Shown here piece after piece: positions 5,684-11,405 of a stretch of DNA of 11,405 bases (position 1 is its first letter; every line of letters begins with the position of its first letter). The notes beneath the pieces were generated by a model. It had not been told where the DNA came from. It ran no database searches and was given only the letters and a program-made list of their open reading frames with translations. Position numbers and translations under genes: made by a program. Source of the DNA: JANOBD01 sp031411495 (GTDB lineage: Bacteria > Planctomycetota > Phycisphaerae > Tepidisphaerales > Tepidisphaeraceae); NCBI GenBank assembly GCA_031411495.1, contig JANOBD010000020.1, forward strand, positions 1-11,405. The letters are read 5' to 3'.

Positions 5684-6604
5684 TCACGCCCCGCCCATCA
5701 ACACTGCCAATATCCCCTTTTGCGCGTGCAGGCGATTTTCCGCCTCCTGAAACACCTTTGATCGATCGCTTTCGAAGATGGCTTCGCTGATCTCGTACCC
5801 GCGATATGCCGGCAGGCAGTGAAGGACGATCGCCTGCTTCGGCGCGCTATTCATCAACGATTCATCGAGCGCATATCCCTTGAACTCGGCGACGCGCTTG
5901 GCCTTCTCTTCTTCCTGACCCATGCTGACCCAGGTGTCGGTCACGACGATGTCGGCATCCCTGACCGCATCGGTCGGCGTCGGGCGGACATCCACCGCGA
6001 ACTCGGGCATCTTCGCGTGGATCTTCTTCAGGTCGTCGCCCGGCAATTCGTATCCCTTCGGCGTGGCGATGTTGAACTTCATTCCAAACTTGGAACATGC
6101 CACCGCGAGCGAGCGCGCGACGTTGTTCCCGTCGCCGATGTAGGCGAGCGTCAGTCCCTGAAGCTTGCCGAAATGCTCATCGATGGTGAGCAGGTCCGCG
6201 AGCGCCTGGCAGGGATGAGAATAGTCGGAAAGGGCGTTGATGACCGGCACTTTCGAATACTTCGCAAGGTCGATCAGCTTCTGATGCTGGAACACGCGTG
6301 CCATGATGCCGTCCGCCATCGACGCGATGACGCGGGCGACGTCTTTCACCGGCTCGCGCGTGCCGAGGCCGACCTCATCGCGGGACAGCAGCAGGCCAGT
6401 GCCACCGAGTTGTGTCATGCCGATCGCGAAGGAGACGCGCGTGCGCAACGACGGCTTTTCGAAGATCATCGCCAGTGTTTTGCCGGCCAGGATCGGATCA
6501 TTTCGTCCCGTTGACTTGAGGTGTGCCTTGAGCCACTTGGCGACGGACATTACGTGCTCAAGTTCGGCAAGTGGCGTGTCGGCGATGGAAATGAAATGGT
6601 TCAT
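5684..6604 (-). CDS. argF: Ornithine carbamoyltransferase
   Basis: Catalyses carbamoyl phosphate + ornithine to citrulline in arginine synthesis, in the cytoplasm, normally as a trimer. The 306-residue length is standard. The carbamoyl phosphate site appears as 'EKPSLRTR' (49-56, Leu in the usual Thr place of STRTR), with 'HPCQALAD' at 130-137. Ornithine-side motifs are 'DTWVSMGQE' (223-231) and 'HCLPAYRG' (262-269, Tyr where His is usual). The SMG loop and HCLP motif favour ornithine over the acetyl- or succinyl-ornithine enzymes. The ATG at 6604 starts the conserved 'NHFISIADTPLAEL' and has an AAGAAG-like purine run about eight bases upstream. It follows argB after 71 bases on the same strand. 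The spacer holds a palindromic repeat whose stem begins directly after the argB stop. Confidence 0.96.
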   Translation of the reverse strand: MNHFISIADTPLAELEHVMSVAKWLKAHLKSTGRNDPILAGKTLAMIFEKPSLRTRVSFAIGMTQLGGTGLLLSRDEVGLGTREPVKDVARVIASMADGIMARVFQHQKLIDLAKYSKVPVINALSDYSHPCQALADLLTIDEHFGKLQGLTLAYIGDGNNVARSLAVACSKFGMKFNIATPKGYELPGDDLKKIHAKMPEFAVDVRPTPTDAVRDADIVVTDTWVSMGQEEEKAKRVAEFKGYALDESLMNSAPKQAIVLHCLPAYRGYEISEAIFESDRSKVFQEAENRLHAQKGILAVLMGGA

Positions 6605-6620
6605 CTTGGTCTTCTTTCAC

Positions 6621-6673
6621 CACGGAGGCACGGAGTCACGGAGGAGAAAGGAGATCGCCTCCGTGCCTCCGTG
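6621..6673. repeat. REP-like palindrome with octamer units between argB and argF
   Basis: CACGGAGGCACGGAG (6621-6635) is a perfect 15-base inverse complement of 6659-6673, with a 23-base loop that contains a further CACGGAGG copy (6638-6645). The unit therefore repeats about every eight bases. It fills nearly all of the 71-base argB/argF spacer, starting two bases beyond the argB stop. Its repetitive form suggests a dispersed genomic element rather than a gene-specific signal, although the folded RNA may affect argB mRNA stability or the argB:argF ratio. No T-run follows on the - strand. Confidence 0.7.
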
Positions 6674-6675
6674 TT

Positions 6676-7581
6676 TCACTTTCGCTTGGAACGGCGGACG
6701 GCTTTCTTCAGCAAAATCTCCGTCCCGATCCCGGCGTCGGTGTAGATCTCCAGCAGCAGCGCGTGAGGGATTCGACCGTCGATGATGTGCGCCTTCTTCA
6801 CACCCGCCTTGAGCGCGGTCACGCACGCCTCGACCTTTGGCAGCATGCCTCGGCTGATGACGCCGTTCTTCACGTACTTGTTGATGTCGGCCACCGTCAT
6901 GGAGCTGACAGCGCTCTTGGGATCCTCCGGCTTGGTGCGGATGCCATGCGTATCAGAAACGACAATCAACTTCTCGGCCTTCACCGCCGCGGCCACAGCG
7001 CCGGCGGCGGTGTCGGCGTTCACGTTCAACCGGCCGCCCGCGCGATCGCGCGCGATCGTCGCGATACAGGGGATGGCGTCGGCGGCCACCATCAACTCGA
7101 GCAGACGCGCATTCACGTTCGTCACCTCGCCCACAAAGCCCAGATCGATTTTTCGTCCGTCCTGGCCGGAGAGAAATGTCTTCTCCGCGAAGATGACCGT
7201 GCTGCTCAGTGAGTGCAGCCCCTGCGCTTCGCATCCCTGGCTGTTGATGAAGCTCACAATCGATCGATTGATCTGGTTGCACAGCACGTGTTCGGCGATC
7301 GCGAGCGTGCGCTCGTCCGTATAACGACGGCCCTGAACCATCTGCGGCTCGAGGCCGGCCTTGGCCATTGCGTCATTAATGGCCTTGCCGCCGCCGTGGA
7401 CCAGGATCGGTTGCATGCCGACATAGTTCATGAAGACGATGTCGTTGAGGATCGTCGCGAGCGACGTCTCATCGTCCATGATCGATCCGCCGACCTTCAC
7501 GACGATCGTCTTGTTGTGAAAACGCTGGATGTAACCGAGCGCTTCGACGAGCGCCTTGGCTTTGAGAATCGCTTCGTTCAC
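6676..7581 (-). CDS. argB: Acetylglutamate kinase, arginine-sensitive type
   Basis: Phosphorylates N-acetylglutamate with ATP, the second step of arginine synthesis. The 301-residue protein has the amino acid kinase motifs in order: 'KVGGS' (29-33), 'HGGGKAI' (62-68), substrate-binding 'NVNADTAAG' (186-194), 'GMLPKVEA' (245-252) and the C-terminal 'IPHALLLEIYTDAGIGTEI' (271-289). The N-terminal helix of about 20 residues before 'KTIVVKVGG' ('ALGYIQRF') together with that C-terminal signature is the pattern of hexameric, arginine-feedback-inhibited enzymes, so end-product control is likely (inference from family). The GTG start at 7581 has AAGGAG (7593-7598 on the opposite strand) about 11 bases upstream. 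It is the first gene of the arg pair and is separated from the upstream secreted-protein gene by 129 bases, room for its own promoter. Confidence 0.97.
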   Translation of the reverse strand: MNEAILKAKALVEALGYIQRFHNKTIVVKVGGSIMDDETSLATILNDIVFMNYVGMQPILVHGGGKAINDAMAKAGLEPQMVQGRRYTDERTLAIAEHVLCNQINRSIVSFINSQGCEAQGLHSLSSTVIFAEKTFLSGQDGRKIDLGFVGEVTNVNARLLELMVAADAIPCIATIARDRAGGRLNVNADTAAGAVAAAVKAEKLIVVSDTHGIRTKPEDPKSAVSSMTVADINKYVKNGVISRGMLPKVEACVTALKAGVKKAHIIDGRIPHALLLEIYTDAGIGTEILLKKAVRRSKRK

Positions 7582-7592
7582 CTTGTGCAGAT

Positions 7593-7598
7593 CTCCTT
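7593..7598 (-). promoter_or_regulatory. Ribosome binding site of argB
   Basis: AAGGAG on the - strand lies about 11 bases ahead of the GTG start of argB, slightly long but the best site nearby. It favours the GTG over later in-frame starts. An imperfect CCCC/GGGG dyad (7599-7623) partly abuts it. Confidence 0.5.
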
Positions 7599-7632
7599 CC
7601 CCACGGTGATTTCCGCTTGGGGGAAACGGCGA

Positions 7633-7661
7633 AATCTATCGATGTTTGACACCTGATGCAA
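7633..7661 (-). promoter_or_regulatory. Tentative sigma-70-like promoter for argB
   Basis: On the - strand TTGCAT (7661-7656) and TAGATT (7638-7633) are separated by exactly 17 bases and lie about 50 bases ahead of the argB start. The matches to TTGACA/TATAAT are partial (3/6 and 4/6), so this is a candidate only. It is the best spaced pair in the 129-base gap between argB and the 940-residue gene. Confidence 0.25.
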
Positions 7662-7696
7662 AACGAAGCTGCGCGATTTGATGTGCCGGGATGCGA

Positions 7697-7706
7697 TCTC
7701 GCGAGA
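7697..7706. repeat. 10-base palindrome next to the end of the large secreted-protein gene
   Basis: TCTCGCGAGA is a perfect palindrome five bases past the stop of the 940-residue gene and upstream of argB. It could be an operator half-site pair or a short stem; no T-run makes it a terminator. Weak evidence. Confidence 0.2.
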
Positions 7707-7710
7707 AATT

Positions 7711-10533
7711 TCAACGGCGACGTCTGAAGGCGGCGACACTGCCAGCGAGAATCATCCCCGTGGCGGGTTCAGGAATCAGACCTCGCGCCAGAAGCAAATC
7801 CGCCACGAATCTGTCGGGAGAAGTCCCAACCGCGAGAAGCGAAGAACCATAATTCTGCGCAACCGTGAGCAGATCATCGAAATTGACCTGGCCATCAAAG
7901 TTGAAGTCCCCGGTGTACCACTCGCCGCTTGCGTCGTAGTTCTGGGCGAGGGTCAGCAGGTCGTCAAAGTCGACCGCGCCGTTGAGATCGGCATCGCCTT
8001 TCAGCGTGTACCGAACGAGCAGGTCACCCGCGACGACCGGTTCGCCGAGGAATGTTCCCGACTGCGCGACCCTCGCGTAACCGAGTGCGGTGGAATTGTC
8101 TGCGAGGCTGCTGGAGATGCCTCCGGTTCCGACTCCCGTTCTGCCATTGGCGAGGAACTGCTTGAGCGCCGCAAGGGTCGTCGGATCGGGCGCGGACGGA
8201 TCCGGGCGGATCAGCAGTGCGTTGTTCTTAAGGTTGAAGGTCGCTCCGGCTTCGATCGACACATTGGTCGAGACCATCAGGCTCGGTGAAATCGCCGAGA
8301 GCGCGTTGGAGAAGGTGAGCGACCCTGACGACCAGACAAGAAGACTTCCTGTGCGGATGCGCTTCTCAGGTCCACCGTTACCGACGAACCACTCGCCGTC
8401 GATAAAAGCGCCGTTGACGTCGAATCGATTGCTGACAAGGCTTGATCCCGCGCCAAGATACAGCGAACCGCCGGCCACAATCGTACCGTCGCCGCCGACG
8501 CTCGCGTGCGTCCCTGCGACGCGTTGGTAAATGCCGGGACTGATCACGTTCAACTCGCCGCCGATCTGAATGGCTCCATTGCTCTGAATGGTTCCGCCAG
8601 AACCGACCGTGAGTGTCGCGATTCCAGATCCCGGTGCGGTATTGACTCGAATTGAACCTGCCGTGCCGTTGGAAAACGTTGTCGCCACGAGCGTGCCGCC
8701 GTTTATCACGTTGATAGTCACGACCGAATCCGCCAAGCCACGATCGTTCACGGCAAACAGTCCGCCGGCGTCGAGCCGGGCGTTCGATCCTGTGACATCG
8801 AGAGAGAAGTGGCCGCTCTGCAGGTCGCCGGCAAAAAACGCCTCGTTCGCCTCGACGAGACTCTCGAACGTACAGGAGACGACTCCATCGATCGCGAGAT
8901 CCGAGCCCGGAGTGCCATCGCCGCGACTCGGCGCGAAGAAGCCGGAGTCAATCTGCGGGGTGGCGGGATTGTCCACACCATCCGCAAGGAGCTTTGCCGT
9001 CGACCCGCTCACGAGGATGCTCGTCATGCCACCGCGCCCGGAAACGACCGACGAATCGGCCAGGTACTCGAAACATCCCGCGCGGATTTCGCCCTGGGCG
9101 ATAACAGAGGTGGTTCCTGCGCCGCCCGTGGGTGAAGCCGGCGCGTTACCTCCGCTGAAGATCGCCGCGTCGCCGAGATCGGCAATCGCACCGGGGCGAA
9201 CGTCCAGCACCGCTGCATAGGAGTCGTCACCGGCGAACACAGACGTATCACGCACTGTCAGACGCCCGCCGGAATTGACGTTGATACTTGCCAGCGTCTG
9301 GGTGCTGTCCGTCGAATTGCGGATTGCCGGTGCGACATACATTGAGCCATCGATTTGCATCGTGGAGTTGATGCCGGACGAGTTGGCGCCGCCGATTGTG
9401 ATTTGCGTATCCGTTCGATAGCTGTTGGAGAAGACCGCGAATGCCTGCCCGGCGCCATCCGTGTCGCTGACGCGAAACTGGCCGCCGTTTGAAAGGTTGA
9501 TCGTGGTCTTCCCGACGCCCTGCGACGCGCCGGACATGAAATAGCTGTTCTGAAAGCCGACGGCGTTCGAGACCTCAAAAGTCCCGTTGTCGACGTTGAT
9601 GTCGGTGTCCGCGCTCAGCCCGATCGCGGTAGGGCTCTGGTTGATCGTCATGATTCCCGTACTGAATCGCGCCCCGTCCGTCACGCTGATCGAGGCGACT
9701 CCTGCAGGGGGATGAAAGCCGGAGGTGTGGATGAGCGCCTGGAAATCGACGCGCATGTTCGCGCCCGCACCGGCGACATTCATGCCACGCGTGCCCGCGG
9801 TGGAGTCGTTTCCGATCAGCGCGTTGGTGAAGTGTGCGCTGCCTCCCGAGTTGACATTCAACGTAGCGCCGTCATCTATGCCAACGAAGGAGTTTGTTCC
9901 GGATAGGTTGATCGCGCCGCCGTTGCGGACGTTCACAACGGATTGATCCCACAGGTACATGGAGTGTGCCGATGAACCCGACGACAGTGTGGCTCCGCCA
10001 TCTATGTTCGTCACGCTTTGTCCGCGGAACGTCGAGCGACCGACGATGTTGAATGAGCCGTTCGTCAGCGTTGCTCCGGCGAGCGACGTGATTGCCAATT
10101 CATTCGTATTCCACCCGCCCGTGAATGACGGCTTTCCTGCCGCCATTCCGTCGACCGAAATCATTGAGTAGATCGGGCCGGAGCCGGCGAGGTCGTTCGT
10201 TACGACGTAGTTCGATGCCAGCGTTGGGAAGCCCAGCGTGTCTCCAGCGGTTGGACTGCCGGTCGGCATCCAGTTGGTGCTGGAACTCCACAAACTGCCG
10301 CCCGATCCCGTCCATAGCTTTGTCGCGTCCGAGTCCGCGCGGCGACTACGTGCATTTTGACCAAATGGTTCGAAACGGAAGGCGGCAAGTGTCGAGCCGA
10401 TAGTCGACGCAACAGCCGACCGCGTGAACGATGTGCTCACGCCGACTGCGAAACAGAGTAGTGCAGCGGCACCAACGCACGAAACGCGCGGCCTCGCCGC
10501 CTTCGCATTTTGATTCTTACCCGGTTGTTTCAT
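7711..10533 (-). CDS. Large secreted PEP-CTERM protein with beta-strand-rich body and dockerin-like Ca-binding pair
   Basis: 940 residues. A long signal peptide (basic start, hydrophobic 17-35, likely cleavage after AVA at 40-42) sends it out of the cytoplasm. Residues about 70-105 hold the 'W-x-G...W...NW' opening common in planctomycete and autotransporter-like beta-helix proteins. The body (about 130-770) is Gly/Ser/Asn-rich with recurring 'NVNSGG', 'INVINGGTLVA' and 'GNDST' strands, consistent with a beta-solenoid. Near the end come 'FLANGRTGVGTGGISSS' and two EF-hand-like loops, 'DADLNGAVDFDDLL' and 'DFNFDGQVNFDDLL' (about 846-890), each followed by 'AQNY', as in type I dockerins. An 'IPEP' motif at 920, a hydrophobic stretch and a terminal Arg run form the PEP-CTERM tail used for exosortase sorting. 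The ligand or role is unknown. The start ATG at 10533 fits the signal peptide. Confidence 0.88.
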   Translation of the reverse strand: MKQPGKNQNAKAARPRVSCVGAAALLCFAVGVSTSFTRSAVASTIGSTLAAFRFEPFGQNARSRRADSDATKLWTGSGGSLWSSSTNWMPTGSPTAGDTLGFPTLASNYVVTNDLAGSGPIYSMISVDGMAAGKPSFTGGWNTNELAITSLAGATLTNGSFNIVGRSTFRGQSVTNIDGGATLSSGSSAHSMYLWDQSVVNVRNGGAINLSGTNSFVGIDDGATLNVNSGGSAHFTNALIGNDSTAGTRGMNVAGAGANMRVDFQALIHTSGFHPPAGVASISVTDGARFSTGIMTINQSPTAIGLSADTDINVDNGTFEVSNAVGFQNSYFMSGASQGVGKTTINLSNGGQFRVSDTDGAGQAFAVFSNSYRTDTQITIGGANSSGINSTMQIDGSMYVAPAIRNSTDSTQTLASINVNSGGRLTVRDTSVFAGDDSYAAVLDVRPGAIADLGDAAIFSGGNAPASPTGGAGTTSVIAQGEIRAGCFEYLADSSVVSGRGGMTSILVSGSTAKLLADGVDNPATPQIDSGFFAPSRGDGTPGSDLAIDGVVSCTFESLVEANEAFFAGDLQSGHFSLDVTGSNARLDAGGLFAVNDRGLADSVVTINVINGGTLVATTFSNGTAGSIRVNTAPGSGIATLTVGSGGTIQSNGAIQIGGELNVISPGIYQRVAGTHASVGGDGTIVAGGSLYLGAGSSLVSNRFDVNGAFIDGEWFVGNGGPEKRIRTGSLLVWSSGSLTFSNALSAISPSLMVSTNVSIEAGATFNLKNNALLIRPDPSAPDPTTLAALKQFLANGRTGVGTGGISSSLADNSTALGYARVAQSGTFLGEPVVAGDLLVRYTLKGDADLNGAVDFDDLLTLAQNYDASGEWYTGDFNFDGQVNFDDLLTVAQNYGSSLLAVGTSPDRFVADLLLARGLIPEPATGMILAGSVAAFRRRR
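7847..7974 (-). repeat. Internal duplication encoding the dockerin-like pair (first gene)
   Basis: Two similar blocks of about 43 bases, near 7847-7888 and 7932-7974, encode 'VNFDDLLTVAQNY' and 'VDFDDLLTLAQNY'. They are the two halves of the tandem Ca-binding module, 30 residues apart. The same arrangement recurs in the neighbouring paralogue. Confidence 0.7.
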
Positions 10534-10550
10534 CCGTCCGTTTCTGTGAA

Positions 10551-10583
10551 GACGCCGATTCGTCTTGCGGACAAATCGGCGTC
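10551..10583. repeat. 10-base inverted repeat between the two PEP-CTERM genes
   Basis: GACGCCGATT (10551-10560) and AATCGGCGTC (10574-10583) are perfect complements with a 13-base loop, placed between the stop of the truncated right-hand gene and the start of the 940-residue gene. On the - strand it is followed by TTCACAG, so it is a poor intrinsic terminator; it may be a leader hairpin or an operator for the 940-residue gene. Confidence 0.45.
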
Positions 10584-10612
10584 GAATGGTTAACGAATCC
10601 GGATACGCCAGA

Positions 10613-11405
10613 TCACTTCCTCCGTCGACCCAGGGCCATTGCGCCCAGCCCCAGGAAGCTCAGTGACGTGGGTTCGGGAACCAGGCTCAACGCCAGGCTC
10701 CAGTCCCCTTCGAAGCTCCCCGTGACCGTCGAACTCGTCCCGCCCACAAGCGCGACCGAAAGGTTGTAGTTCTGTGCCAACGCCAGCAGGTCATCGAAGT
10801 TCACCAGACCGTCGAAGGTCACATCCCCCTTGTACCAGTCGCTGCCGCTGGTGTTGTAGTTCTGCGCCAGCTTCAGCAGGTCGTCGAAGTTGACCGCCCC
10901 GTTCAGATCCGTGTCGCCCTTGATCGTGGCACGAACCAGAATGTCTCCCGCGACGACACTGTCGCCCAGGAACGTCTCGGGGGCGCTGACCAGCCGGTAA
11001 CCCACCGCCATGTTGGCCGCCAACGCGCTGCTGGTGATGCCGCCCGTGCCAGCACCCACCCGGCCGTTGGCCAGGAACGTCTTGACCTGCGCCAGTGTCG
11101 TCGGATTCGTGGTCTCCGGACGGATCCGCATGGCGTTGAGACCGACATCGACCTTGGCGGTCGAAGCGATCAGCGTGTTGTCGGTCTTGAGCAGGGTGGC
11201 GGTGGAAGCCGGGGTGTGGGTCATCTTCACCAGACCCGCGCCGGTGACATCCAGCGTGCCGGCAAACGGATCGCCGCCGCTGATCGTCCAGGTGCCGCCA
11301 ATCGTGGAGACGCCCGCGACCGAAACCGTGCCGGCGGTGGTCATGGTGCTGTTGGAAGCCAGGTCCAGGCTCCCGGCAGCGATGACCGAAGTGCCCGCAC
11401 CGGCG
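10613..11405 (-). CDS. Secreted PEP-CTERM protein with dockerin-like pair (5' end cut by window edge)
   Basis: The frame is open to the right edge, so the N-terminus and signal peptide are missing; an internal ATG at 11344 is unlikely to be the start because the frame continues upstream in the same repetitive style ('AGAGTSVIAAGSLDLASNST'). What is visible: beta-strand-rich repeats ('GTVSVAGVSTIGGTWTISGG'), 'FLANGRVGAGTGGITSS', two EF-hand-like loops 'DTDLNGAVNFDDLL' and 'DVTFDGLVNFDDLL' each with 'AQNYN', then a 'VPEP' motif, a hydrophobic stretch and a terminal RRRK: a PEP-CTERM tail. The C-terminal 170 or so residues parallel the downstream 940-residue protein closely, so the two are paralogues. 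Its base composition looks higher in G+C than its neighbour's, with third positions mostly G or C. Function unknown; an extracellular structural or binding role is likely. Confidence 0.85.
   Translation of the reverse strand, partial: AGAGTSVIAAGSLDLASNSTMTTAGTVSVAGVSTIGGTWTISGGDPFAGTLDVTGAGLVKMTHTPASTATLLKTDNTLIASTAKVDVGLNAMRIRPETTNPTTLAQVKTFLANGRVGAGTGGITSSALAANMAVGYRLVSAPETFLGDSVVAGDILVRATIKGDTDLNGAVNFDDLLKLAQNYNTSGSDWYKGDVTFDGLVNFDDLLALAQNYNLSVALVGGTSSTVTGSFEGDWSLALSLVPEPTSLSFLGLGAMALGRRRK
10763..10895 (-). repeat. Internal duplication encoding the dockerin-like pair (second gene)
   Basis: Blocks near 10763-10805 and 10853-10895 are near-identical over about 43 bases and encode the two 'VNFDDLL...LAQNYN' helices of the Ca-binding module, about 90 bases apart. 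They are more alike to each other than the matching blocks in the 940-residue gene. Confidence 0.7.

Noticed and set aside
4986..5750. A 254-codon open frame on the + strand opposite the acyltransferase
   Set aside because: It is highly charged (Arg/Glu/His), the usual antisense image of a hydrophobic membrane protein, and extends into argF without any family motif.
7847..7974. Short repeats as a CRISPR array
   Set aside because: There are only two blocks per gene, they are in frame and they encode the Ca-binding module. No regular spacers or cas genes are present.
7711..10533. Classical type V autotransporter
   Set aside because: The strand-rich body resembles passenger domains, but the C-terminus is a dockerin-like pair plus PEP-CTERM tail, with no beta-barrel translocator.

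Overview
The window looks like a high-GC planctomycete chromosome, probably Phycisphaerae-like. This is inferred from two neighbouring secreted proteins that combine a tandem dockerin-like Ca-binding module with a PEP-CTERM sorting tail, and from a tyrosine recombinase whose 'PLFPHA...FGP' N-terminus and 'GYGNTDISEL...FPRPKTE' core resemble the integrases typical of planctomycete genomes. No taxon-specific marker gene is present, so the assignment is provisional.

Region 1 (1 to about 2645) appears to be the right end of an integrated mobile element. On the + strand lie a CsrA-type RNA-binding regulator, a 233-base non-coding gap with three consecutive predicted hairpins, a small winged-helix protein resembling only the DNA-binding half of LexA, and an excisionase-like small HTH protein whose start overlaps the previous stop (ATGA). 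Facing them on the - strand is a 484-residue tyrosine recombinase whose 3' end overlaps the excisionase-like gene by 77 bases. Upstream of the recombinase are a tandem 12-base repeat and then a truncated tRNA-Arg(TCT): positions 2634-2675 match tRNA positions 32 to 73 base for base in geometry, with no 5' half. This is the expected scar of integration into the anticodon loop of a tRNA-Arg gene and marks the element/chromosome boundary.

Region 2 (2741 to 7581, all - strand) is ordinary chromosome. In transcription order it holds argB (acetylglutamate kinase, arginine-sensitive type), argF (ornithine carbamoyltransferase), an acyltransferase-3 family membrane protein, an RluA-family pseudouridine synthase and a sugar phosphate isomerase/epimerase-like TIM barrel. 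argB and argF supply two steps of arginine synthesis. A palindromic repeat lies between them, and a 9-base dyad sits just ahead of the acyltransferase start.

Region 3 (7711 to the right edge, - strand) contains two related extracellular proteins in tandem. One is complete (940 residues: signal peptide, beta-strand-rich repetitive body, dockerin-like pair, PEP-CTERM tail). The other is cut by the right edge and shows only its C-terminal part. They share about 170 residues of C-terminal architecture.

No rRNA, intact tRNA, CRISPR array or insertion sequence was found. No gene-free stretch exceeds 300 bases. The most unusual part is the left-hand element: a CsrA regulator and a LexA-like half-protein next to an excision/integration pair whose recombinase lacks two of the canonical catalytic residues and carries a possible zinc ribbon.
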